In this document: one piece after another, positions 1-7,220 of the stretch | Layout of the letters: each line of letters opens with the position of its first letter | How positions within the stretch are numbered: position 1 is the first letter of the stretch | From: Candidatus Phaeomarinibacter sp. | GTDB taxonomy: Bacteria > Pseudomonadota > Alphaproteobacteria > CGMCC-115125 | DNA length: 10,505 nucleotides | Direction: 5' to 3' | Assembly: GCA_028279995.1 (NCBI GenBank) | Contig: JANQMQ010000332.1 | Span: 1-10,505, forward strand | Made by a program: the position numbers and the translations under genes | Notes under the pieces: model-generated | What the model was told of the DNA's origin: nothing | The model's input: only the letters and a program-made list of their open reading frames with translations | Database searches by the model: none

Positions 1-1
1 T

Positions 2-1909
2 GCCGGAGTCGATACGGCACAGTACATTCTTGCCACTGGCGGTGTAACGATCAATCTTCTACTCGGGGTCGGTTTTGGCGCTGAGGCGCAGGGAGACACG
101 CTCACCAGCATTGAAAACGTTCTCGGCTCCGCACATGCCGACATACTAACCGGCAGTCATGGTGCCAACGTTCTGAGTGGGTTGGCAGGAAATGACATCA
201 TCTACGGCAACAATGGTGACGACACGCTGCTGGGTGGCGACGGGAACGACAACCTGTTCGGTCAGGCCGGGGCTGACACCATTGATGGTGGCGCGGGAAC
301 GGATGTGGCGAGTTATGCCAGTTCCTGGGAAGGCGTCACAGTCAATCTGGCAACCGGTCTCAATACCGGAGGCACGGCCGCAGGTGACGTCCTCGCGTCG
401 ATAGAAAACCTCAGCGGTTCCATCTACGCTGACACCCTGACAGGCGATGCTGGAGACAACACCCTGTGGGGCTGGGCTGGCAATGATGCGCTTGAGGGTG
501 GTGCCGGTGCTGACACACCTTATGGCGGTGATGGTGATGATATCCTCATCGGCGGTGCCGGGTCAGATACGCTTGATGGTGGCGCGGGCATCGACACGGC
601 GAGTTTTGCGGACATTACTTCTGCAGTAACCATCAACCTGCACAACGGAACTGCGCCTGACACGGACACCGGCGCAACTGATACGTTGATCAGTATCGAA
701 AATGCCATTGGCTCGTCCCACAACGACGTCATCTATTCCGGTGCTGGCGCGAACTATATCGATGGCGGAGCCGGAAGGGACCAGGTGGATTATCGGTTCT
801 CGGCTGCTGCCGTGCAGATCGATCTTGCGGCTGGAACCGCCAGTGGCGGTTCGGCAACTGGCGACGTGCTCGTGAACAATGAAAACATCCATGGGTCTGT
901 GTTCAACGACACCCTGACCGGCGATGCGGCGGACAACACACTGTGGGGACATGACGGCAACGACGCACTTACAGGCGGCGCAGGCAACGATGTGATCCTT
1001 GGAGGGGATGGTGCAGATACCATCTTTGGAGGCGACGGGTCGGACCTTCTGTTGGGCGGTTCCGGCGCGGATGCTCTGGATGGCGGTGCAGGCCATGACA
1101 CGGTGAATTACTCCGACTCGTCAGTCGCGGTAACCATCGACTTCATCAACGGTGTTGGCTATGGCGGAACCGCTCAGGGCGACACATACACCAGCATCGA
1201 AGGCGTTGTCGGCTCTGACCACAACGACAATCTCATTTCCAGCTCTGCAGCTGAAACACTGAACGGCGGCGGCGGCATCGATAGCGCCAACTATGTTTAC
1301 TCGACAGCTGCAGTCACTGTTGACCTTTCATCAGGTGGGACGGGGCAGGGCGGCTCCGCAGCCGGCGATACCTACATAGACATTGAAAGTGTATTTGGTT
1401 CGATCTATGACGACGTTCTGACCGGTGATGCGGGCGACAACTCGCTGTGGGGTCACGATGGTGCTGATACCATGACCGGCGGCGCAGGTAACGACCATCT
1501 GGAGGGTCGCACCGGGTATGACACGTACATCTTTGATCGCGGGATGGACGATGACATCATTTATAATGCCTTCTCCGACAGTGCCGGTGGTGTCGCAGAC
1601 TTCGGATCATCCGTTGACTTTGACCAGCTGTGGTTGAGCCAGGCTGGAAATGACCTGGTTCTCAGCATCATAGGCACGACGGATACCCTGACCCTTGACG
1701 ACTTCTTCGGCACAGGTGAGCGTGAAGTCACACAGATTGTTGCCAACGGTGCGACCCTTGATGTCTCATCAAGCTCGCAGGCAGCCCAGGAGCTGGTGAC
1801 CGCCATGGTGTCATTCACGGCACCCCCGCTGGGGCAGCTTGATCTCGATCCGTCCGTCAGCAGCGATCCATCCATCAGCGCTGCTCTGTCTGCTTGGGAT
1901 CTGGCCTAG
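2..1909 (+). CDS. RTX-type calcium-binding secreted repeat protein, C-terminal part (5' truncated by window edge)
   Basis: The reading frame is open from the first codon of the window, so at least 635 residues are present and the true start lies upstream; the in-frame TTG at 182 is not a start. The chain is dominated by glycine/aspartate nonapeptides of the GGxGxDxLx type (for example GGAGNDVILGGDGADTIFGG), which in RTX proteins bind Ca2+ and fold as parallel beta-rolls outside the cell. Between the beta-roll blocks lie six copies of a segment like AVTVDLxxGxxxGGxAxGDxxxSIENxxGS. Around residues 540-580 a stretch containing LWLSQAGNDLVLSIIGTTD and LTLDDFF matches the haemolysin-type calcium-binding C-terminal domain (HCBP-related). 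The last 50 or so residues are rich in A, S, L and D and poor in charge pattern, as expected for a type I secretion signal. Family knowledge suggests export by an ABC/MFP/TolC channel, but no exporter gene is in the window. No enzymatic domain is visible here, so it could be an adhesin, S-layer-like protein or the tail of an enzyme. Confidence 0.93.
   Translation, partial: AGVDTAQYILATGGVTINLLLGVGFGAEAQGDTLTSIENVLGSAHADILTGSHGANVLSGLAGNDIIYGNNGDDTLLGGDGNDNLFGQAGADTIDGGAGTDVASYASSWEGVTVNLATGLNTGGTAAGDVLASIENLSGSIYADTLTGDAGDNTLWGWAGNDALEGGAGADTPYGGDGDDILIGGAGSDTLDGGAGIDTASFADITSAVTINLHNGTAPDTDTGATDTLISIENAIGSSHNDVIYSGAGANYIDGGAGRDQVDYRFSAAAVQIDLAAGTASGGSATGDVLVNNENIHGSVFNDTLTGDAADNTLWGHDGNDALTGGAGNDVILGGDGADTIFGGDGSDLLLGGSGADALDGGAGHDTVNYSDSSVAVTIDFINGVGYGGTAQGDTYTSIEGVVGSDHNDNLISSSAAETLNGGGGIDSANYVYSTAAVTVDLSSGGTGQGGSAAGDTYIDIESVFGSIYDDVLTGDAGDNSLWGHDGADTMTGGAGNDHLEGRTGYDTYIFDRGMDDDIIYNAFSDSAGGVADFGSSVDFDQLWLSQAGNDLVLSIIGTTDTLTLDDFFGTGEREVTQIVANGATLDVSSSSQAAQELVTAMVSFTAPPLGQLDLDPSVSSDPSISAALSAWDLA
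437..1453 (+). repeat. Three copies of a 12-codon LTGDAxDNxLWG motif marking a long-period protein repeat
   Basis: Within the RTX gene the peptide LTGDA(G/A)DN(T/S)LWG is encoded at 437-472, 914-949 and 1418-1453, i.e. 477 and 504 nt (159 and 168 codons) apart. Each copy follows an even-numbered AVTVDL/SIEN segment. The odd-numbered segments end instead in GSxHND or GSAHAD followed by a different beta-roll. The gene is therefore built from pairs of segments duplicated as roughly 160-residue units. The DNA copies have diverged at synonymous sites, so the duplication is not recent. Confidence 0.8.
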
Positions 1910-2106
1910 ACCGGAGGTAGCCCGCCAACCCTCCAGCATCAGCGGGGCCATCGTGTATGCCCGGTGGGCTTGTGCCTTGATGATCGCCGGGGTTCGGTCA
2001 AGCTCGGCTTTGATGCCTATCATGAGTTGCACCCACGGCTTTGACGTCGGGCGCTCAGGGGTAGATGATTGCAGATGTTGCGGGCAATTCAGTGGGGCAG
2101 GCTGTG
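1910..2106. other. Intergenic spacer between RTX gene and exported-protein gene
   Basis: About 200 bp without a convincing plus-strand gene. Just after the RTX stop, GGAGGT (from 1913) can pair imperfectly with ACCCTCC (ending about 1943), but no T-run follows, so I do not call a terminator. An in-frame ATG at 2065 would extend the next gene by 14 residues, but it places a non-hydrophobic stretch ahead of a good signal peptide. I see no clear sigma-70 promoter. The minus strand is open across the spacer and reads like ordinary protein there (see findings). Confidence 0.5.
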
Positions 2107-3594
2107 ATGAAGCGGTATCTTTTTCTCCGTTGTGTCGGTTCGGCAGTGGTGCTGCTGACAGCGACACTTGCGCTTGGTCACGCCCAGGCTCAGCAGGTCC
2201 CGGCACATCTGGCTGGTCTGGCCGGGCAGGTCTATGAAGGGTCTGCCGAGGCGCTTGTGGCAGCACGAAAGGCCGCGTCTCCGGAAAAGCAGGCAATCTT
2301 CGACAAGGCCATGGACGCATTCAAGCGCGCGCAGGTGTCCCGCTGGCAGGGTGCGGTGGTTGATATCGCCAAACCTTTCGAAGATGTCGCCCGCCTGATG
2401 AAGCTTGATCCGGCAGATGAGGTGGCCCACGAAATCATATCCCAGTTGATGACGGTCACCGGTGATCCGCTGATTGAAATGATCAAATCCCATATGGGTG
2501 AGGATGTGACGCGCGATGCGCTGCTTGAAGTCGCCAGTGCCGTGAATGAACTCAAGTCCGGCGGCGGCCTGGCAACCAGTCATCAGATCAATCTTGAGAA
2601 TGGCGACCAGATTGCCATCGACTGGTCACCGGAAACAGCACAGCTGGTTCTAAGCGCCCTGCGCGAGTCAGGCGGGGAGGACGGCTTCGAGTTCGCTGTT
2701 CCCGGCACAACTGAAATGACGCGCGATCCGGAGACGGGAGAGCCAAGGCTCTCCGCGAAGCCCGATGAGACCAGCCAGCCCCGCGCCATCACGGCGCGCG
2801 AAATCGCCGACCGCATCTCTTCCGTGATTGGCAAATGGGAGAACGAGACGTTCCAGATGATCGTACGCGGCGCGCGCGAGGAAGACGGAAAGGTCCGCCG
2901 CTCCCCTGAGGCCATCAACCGGGACATCGAGCGCGTCCAGGCAGAACTTGATGAACTGCGCAACGCCAAGGAGTTCGTCTGGGAGCATCCTGAGTCCGGT
3001 GAGATCATTCGCCAGGAACGCTTCCGCCGGCTGGATGATCCCTGGGTCTATCAGGGGGAACGTGAACTGGTCGCCGATGGTGGCGCTCAGAAGGCCAGTC
3101 TTGAAGGAGAACTGCAGGCGCTGCGGGATGAAATCACCGGCGCGGATCGCCCGATGTCGGAACAGCTGGACCCGGTGGCATTTGAACAGGTAAAGGCGCG
3201 CCCCAGCGCCCGCAAGCTGGCCATTGACTGGACAGACAAGAGGGACGGGTGCCGCGACACCGTCAGTGATGCCTATTTTGACGGCCGGCGGCTCGTGGCT
3301 CGCGGGACGCACGTGCAAATCTGCTCCATGAATGATGAATTGCCGGGCGCCATCAAGAACGAGCTGATCTCGAGCTGGGCCCCGCCGTTCTGGTTGCTGT
3401 TCAAAGCCAGCTATGGGGCCAACGGCGGTCTTGTCCTCGATGGCGGCACATGGGGCATGTATGTGAGCTACGATCCCAACTCGCTGAGCGTGAACCGGAT
3501 TTTCGACCCCCACGAATCCGAGGCGGCCCGCTTCGATGGTGGAGGAGGTGGCGAGATGGTAGCGCTTGGTGCCGCTGAAACAATGTGGCCGTGA
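2107..3594 (+). CDS. Exported protein of unknown function with central coiled coil
   Basis: I do not recognise a family. From ATG 2107 the product is 495 aa and begins with a typical Sec signal peptide: MKR, a hydrophobic core, and a likely cut after AQA at about residue 28. This is why I prefer this start to the in-frame ATG at 2065; the ribosome site is only a weak GGGGCAGG. The mature N-terminal half (30-160) is helical in character. Residues 236-262 (IGKWENETFQMIVRG onward) look like a small beta domain. Residues 265-345 are charged heptad-like helix (NRDIERVQAELDELRN and SLEGELQALRDEI) and probably coiled coil. The C-terminal part (365-480) is compact and aromatic, with WAPPFWLLFKASY and GGTWGMYVSYDP. 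The only mature cysteines are C382 and C406, a plausible periplasmic disulfide pair. It converges with the minus-strand papain-like gene across 7 bp. No catalytic motif is visible; periplasmic or outer-membrane-associated location is inferred from the signal peptide. Confidence 0.85.
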   Translation: MKRYLFLRCVGSAVVLLTATLALGHAQAQQVPAHLAGLAGQVYEGSAEALVAARKAASPEKQAIFDKAMDAFKRAQVSRWQGAVVDIAKPFEDVARLMKLDPADEVAHEIISQLMTVTGDPLIEMIKSHMGEDVTRDALLEVASAVNELKSGGGLATSHQINLENGDQIAIDWSPETAQLVLSALRESGGEDGFEFAVPGTTEMTRDPETGEPRLSAKPDETSQPRAITAREIADRISSVIGKWENETFQMIVRGAREEDGKVRRSPEAINRDIERVQAELDELRNAKEFVWEHPESGEIIRQERFRRLDDPWVYQGERELVADGGAQKASLEGELQALRDEITGADRPMSEQLDPVAFEQVKARPSARKLAIDWTDKRDGCRDTVSDAYFDGRRLVARGTHVQICSMNDELPGAIKNELISSWAPPFWLLFKASYGANGGLVLDGGTWGMYVSYDPNSLSVNRIFDPHESEAARFDGGGGGEMVALGAAETMWP

Positions 3595-3601
3595 TTGGCG
3601 T

Positions 3602-6600
3602 CTAGTTCGCTGCTGATGGTTTGCGCATGGCGTAGATCACATCGTAGTCCATGTTGGTGATCATCCACTGACGGAATTTGTCCGCCCGCATCTTCAGGTA
3701 GCCGCCCTGCGTCGGGCAGAAGAACACCACATCCTTGATGCGACCAAAGCGGTCCTGCACGATGTTTTTCAGAACAACCGCGTGGCCGCCCTGCGTCTGG
3801 CCGGGCTTGCGGATGCCGATGCGGATCTGCCAGCCCTGCTCAAGCGCTGCCCCGAGTGTCGCCAGATTGTAGTTGCCCTGCCTCGCCGGATTGAACGTAT
3901 GAACCTCATATCCGTTCATGCGGTGATAGGCGGCAATGTCCTTGGCATCGTAGCCGCGGATGTGCCCGTATCCGGCATCGATGAAGGTATCTCGGGCTTC
4001 TTTCAGGGACTTGCCCTGGCCCATCTGGCGCATGACGAAGACGTTCATCATGTCGCCGTGTATCTCGGCTTCGCTGAAGAGGACCCCTTCCTCCTTCAGC
4101 AGCATGTAGGCCGCCGACACACCTTCGCACCCGTGCTCGGAGCCGACCTGACAGAACTCAGGTCCGAGGTCTCCCATGGGTTTGGCGTCGTTGCCGTACC
4201 AGTGCACAACTCCTGTTGAGGGATTCTTCTGCGCCGCTGCGCCGCCTTCAGAATGCAGAGAGTTGCCGCTTGATGACCCCAGCCCTACGTCGCCAAGCTG
4301 GTCCGAGTAGCGGGTGCGCGGTGTGTTGGGCACCAGCCGGTCCATCTCGTCAGCGGGCACCATTTCGACAATAGTCTGCTTACGCTGGGCTGGCGTGAGG
4401 CTCGACGGCAGGGATGTCAGCACCTCTTCAGCAGCCTCGGGCACTTCCTGTATGGCCCCGTCAGTTCGCTTGACGATGGTCCGGAAGCCCTCTCCCTTGC
4501 CCGGCGTGAGGGGCAGGTAGTTGGCCATCCGCTTCATGGTGTCGTCGATGAGCGAGCGCGACCAGCTCACATCATCAGGCACGTCCTTTGCGGCGACGCG
4601 CCAGATATCGTCATCGACGCTGCGCCGGCCCAGGCTGATGGCATCGTCCAGCGCCCCTGTGACTTCAAAGCTGACGGAGAGGGTGGATATCCACCAGGGC
4701 AGGGAATATTGCGGCACCTTGTTGCCGTAAATATCCGTCTCGAAGAAGGCAACGGCTATGTCATCGGCGCCCGATGCCATGGCAATGCCTTCATACAGGC
4801 CGAAGGCCAGGCTGGTTCCATAGTCCTTCAGCGACCTGTTCAGGAGGTTACGGCTGACCCGGACGAGGACACGGTCCATGCACTGGCGCTCGAGCGGGTG
4901 CACCCATTCCAGAGCGGGGTCGTCCAGCGCCTTGACCGCGTTGATGCCTTTGTGACCTAGCCAGTCAAGCGCAGCGCGCTGTATCGCATCACCGACTTCT
5001 TCGCTTGTCGCCTGACGGCCTCTAAGGTCTGGTGCTTCCAGTGTGCGGGCATAGGTGACGGCGCTCATGTTTCCGCACAGGCTCAGCCAGGCGGAGGGTG
5101 ATTGCTCAGGCAGGCCTATGGAAAGCTCTGCCCGGCGGTAGGTTGTCGCGATTTCCTGCAGCTTGGCCTTTCCGAACGCCAGCACCTGCCTGCCATTGGG
5201 TCTGCCAAGATAGGCCTCCGCAATGCCGAGCAGATGCTTGTCCGTCAGGTGCTCGGACTTTCTGAGTATTTGGTAGTTCGCAAGCATCCGCAGGCGGTCA
5301 CGTGCCTCGGCCTTGATGTCTGCGGGTTTGTTGGAGGCCAGCAAACCGCCATAGGTGGCCGCCATGATGTTGATCTGGTCATCATATTGCGCAAGCGCAC
5401 GCTGCACCCAGGTGGCGTAGACCGGCATCTTCTGAAATGCCTCGCCATACCTGAACTCCACACTGTCACCATTGTCAGGCAGGACGCTCAGGCGCGGGCC
5501 CGGCTCAAGCTCACCAATGCCCAGACCAACCCCATCCAGCGCTGACAGAACCCAGCCATAAATGCGGCGGGGCGGTGCGCTGAAAGGGGCAAACTCGCGG
5601 GCCGGTGCATAGCCGCCGATGGTGATGACGCCTTTGTGGCCATAGACCACGCGATTGTCTTTGGTGACTTTCTGCCGGGTCAGGTCAATGGTCGTTGACC
5701 CACCTGAAGGAGATGACACATCAACAGTGATGGATGATCCGCTTTCCTTTGCAGATGTTGACGACATCACCACATTGATACGCAACGGCATGCCGCGGGT
5801 GATTGCCTCGATCGTGCGCATGGACGGATCGTGCCGTTGGTTTGCCAGCGTGACAAACAGCAGGGTGGGGGCGGCGAGACGGGTCGCCAGAACCACATCC
5901 TTGCGCGCATCAAACACCTTGGGCGGGCCGTCGCCGTCCACCCGGGCATCCGCCGGGTCATCATCTTTCCAGCGGACGCGGCCACGGAAGAAGTTGAAGG
6001 ATAGCTCGGGCTCCACCTGCGACCCGATTTCGTATGCCTCGATGCGCCATACGAGCTGGCCCGCCACGGCTTCGCGCGCGGCGGCCGGGATTTCCGGGTT
6101 CATCTCATCCGCCTTGGGTGTGTATTCGAATGTCAGGCGGGGTTTGTCCGCCCGCGCGTCGGCGCTGAAGAAGGTGTGGTATGTGCCTTTCCACACGCGC
6201 TCTTCCGTATGCAGCTGAAGATCGAAGGAGTCGCTGTCCGGCGATGTCTGCACAATGACCATGGTGTGTGACGCATCATCCTGCGGACGCCAGATGCCGA
6301 GACTGTCTTCCAGCGAGATTTCATAGTCTGCGCGCACGGGTTTTTCTTCCGGCGCGGTGGCCGGTGCGCCGGCCGTGTTCCCGCCATCGGCAACATTCGC
6401 GTCTTCGGGGTCCTCTTCAATGACCTTGTCGAGGCGTGCAATCAACTCGTCCAGAAGGGCCACGCGGTCGCGCGCCGCTTCGGCTTCCTTGACGGATACG
6501 GCGGCTTCCGCGCGACGTTCAGAGGCGCGCTTGTCGTCGCCGCGTGCCTGCTCTTCCCAGAAATCAGTCTGCCGGCGGCGTTCCGCCTTGTCGTCTTCTG

Positions 6601-7138
6601 TCAGGCCGGGGCTTGAGATATCACCCAGGCTTTCCTGCGCGCGCTGGCGGTTGCGGGCGGCATCGCTGTCAGATCCCGCGGCAAGCTCTTCCCACCCATC
6701 CGCGCGCTGCTGGCTGCGCTGCTCCTGGTTGACCTGTATGTCACGCTGGGCCTGCAGCCGCGTACGCGCTTCAATGGCGCGCTGGCGTGCAGCGTCTTTG
6801 TCTGTGTAGGCAAGCCTTTCTATGTCGCCGACGTCGCGCACATCGCTTTGGTAGATGTCGGTCGGGCTCGATGGCCGTGCTTGCGAGTCCGCAGGTTCAA
6901 TCGGAAACGTTTCAAGGGGGACGGGCTCGGGCGGCGTATAGGTCGGAAGCTCGGAGTTCAGTGCTTCAATGTCCGGGATTTCGATATCGGGAAGTCCAAA
7001 TCCCGGTGGAAAGGAGGGAGGTGCCTCCTGTGCGAACAGCCCATGGCCAGGTGTCAGCACAAGACCCAGCCCCACCACCAGCGACATCCATCGGATGCCG
7101 AAAGGTGATCTTCTGATTGCATTGTGGTTTCTGATCAC
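3602..7138 (-). CDS. Large exported multidomain protein with C-terminal papain/C39-like cysteine-peptidase-type domain
   Basis: I set the start at GTG 7138 (1178 aa) because a near-perfect AGGAGT lies 6 nt upstream. The longer TTG start at 7183 sits inside a hairpin, and ATG 7087 has no ribosome site. Domains: long basic n-region then hydrophobic core (residues 18-35) with likely cut after LFAQ; Pro-rich segment (39-95); Arg/Glu/Ala-rich helix, probably coiled coil (105-242); acidic/Ala/Pro linker (243-270); a beta-rich region (270-520) with paired Trp/Phe motifs such as FNFFRGRVRW; a helical region (570-870); a low-complexity Gly/Ser joint (950-970); and a terminal domain (985-1172). The last has Q997, C1004 in GCEGVSAAYML and H1119 in GGHAVVLKNIV, in the order Gln-Cys-His seen in papain-fold and C39-like peptidases. 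The position that usually carries Asp (DPxxG) reads CPTQGG here, C1141. It could be a peptidase, a deamidase/acyltransferase or a toxin-type effector domain, or inactive. The gene follows the VWA gene by 82 bp on the same strand, suggesting one transcript. Confidence 0.85.
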   Translation of the reverse strand: MIRNHNAIRRSPFGIRWMSLVVGLGLVLTPGHGLFAQEAPPSFPPGFGLPDIEIPDIEALNSELPTYTPPEPVPLETFPIEPADSQARPSSPTDIYQSDVRDVGDIERLAYTDKDAARQRAIEARTRLQAQRDIQVNQEQRSQQRADGWEELAAGSDSDAARNRQRAQESLGDISSPGLTEDDKAERRRQTDFWEEQARGDDKRASERRAEAAVSVKEAEAARDRVALLDELIARLDKVIEEDPEDANVADGGNTAGAPATAPEEKPVRADYEISLEDSLGIWRPQDDASHTMVIVQTSPDSDSFDLQLHTEERVWKGTYHTFFSADARADKPRLTFEYTPKADEMNPEIPAAAREAVAGQLVWRIEAYEIGSQVEPELSFNFFRGRVRWKDDDPADARVDGDGPPKVFDARKDVVLATRLAAPTLLFVTLANQRHDPSMRTIEAITRGMPLRINVVMSSTSAKESGSSITVDVSSPSGGSTTIDLTRQKVTKDNRVVYGHKGVITIGGYAPAREFAPFSAPPRRIYGWVLSALDGVGLGIGELEPGPRLSVLPDNGDSVEFRYGEAFQKMPVYATWVQRALAQYDDQINIMAATYGGLLASNKPADIKAEARDRLRMLANYQILRKSEHLTDKHLLGIAEAYLGRPNGRQVLAFGKAKLQEIATTYRRAELSIGLPEQSPSAWLSLCGNMSAVTYARTLEAPDLRGRQATSEEVGDAIQRAALDWLGHKGINAVKALDDPALEWVHPLERQCMDRVLVRVSRNLLNRSLKDYGTSLAFGLYEGIAMASGADDIAVAFFETDIYGNKVPQYSLPWWISTLSVSFEVTGALDDAISLGRRSVDDDIWRVAAKDVPDDVSWSRSLIDDTMKRMANYLPLTPGKGEGFRTIVKRTDGAIQEVPEAAEEVLTSLPSSLTPAQRKQTIVEMVPADEMDRLVPNTPRTRYSDQLGDVGLGSSSGNSLHSEGGAAAQKNPSTGVVHWYGNDAKPMGDLGPEFCQVGSEHGCEGVSAAYMLLKEEGVLFSEAEIHGDMMNVFVMRQMGQGKSLKEARDTFIDAGYGHIRGYDAKDIAAYHRMNGYEVHTFNPARQGNYNLATLGAALEQGWQIRIGIRKPGQTQGGHAVVLKNIVQDRFGRIKDVVFFCPTQGGYLKMRADKFRQWMITNMDYDVIYAMRKPSAAN

Positions 7139-7144
7139 CTGACT

Positions 7145-7150
7145 ACTCCT
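7145..7150 (-). promoter_or_regulatory. Shine-Dalgarno site that fixes the GTG start of the 1178-aa protein
   Basis: On the minus strand AGGAGT is followed by the six bases AGTCAG and then GTG at 7138. This is the best ribosome site among the three candidate starts. It begins directly after the T-rich tail of the upstream hairpin, so no promoter fits between hairpin and ribosome site. Confidence 0.75.
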
Positions 7151-7194
7151 CACCAGAAACAAGAACGGCGGGAGCTTTCTCAAAACTCCCGCCG
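7151..7194 (-). terminator. Intrinsic-terminator-like hairpin between VWA gene and papain-like gene
   Basis: A perfect 9-bp GC-rich stem (CGGCGGGAG at 7166-7174 with CTCCCGCCG at 7186-7194) encloses an 11-nt loop. Reading the minus strand, the stem is followed by TTCTTGTTTCT (7155-7165), 8 T in 11. It lies 26 nt after the VWA stop. The U-tract is interrupted, so termination may be partial, which would let some transcription reach the next gene. Confidence 0.75.
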
Positions 7195-7220
7195 CTCGGT
7201 CTGCTCACAGATTGTGCCTC

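Noticed and set aside
437..1453. CRISPR-like or tandem DNA repeat
   Set aside because: The repetition is at protein level with diverged codons, 477-504 nt apart and in frame. It reflects RTX protein repeats, not an array.
182..1909. RTX gene starting at TTG 182
   Set aside because: The frame is open and shows the same repeat pattern back to position 2, so the start lies before the window.
1913..1943. Terminator after the RTX gene
   Set aside because: The GGAGGT/ACCCTCC stem is short and bulged, and no T-run follows.
1811..2320. 169-codon minus-strand gene across the first spacer
   Set aside because: It overlaps the ends of both plus-strand genes heavily, lacks a ribosome site and shows no full domain. 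Only the spacer part is kept, as a weak finding.
2668..3513. 281-codon open frame on the minus strand
   Set aside because: It lies entirely inside the exported-protein gene, has no ribosome site and no recognisable domain. It is an antisense shadow of GC-rich coding sequence.
5655..6218. 187-codon plus-strand open frame opposite the papain-like gene
   Set aside because: The composition is Ser/Arg/Thr-rich as expected of a shadow frame, with no motif; the minus-strand gene is continuous through it.
7139..7183. TTG 7183 as start of the 1178-aa protein
   Set aside because: It lies inside the loop of the 7166-7194 hairpin and would put extra residues ahead of an already complete signal peptide. 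GTG 7138 has a strong ribosome site.
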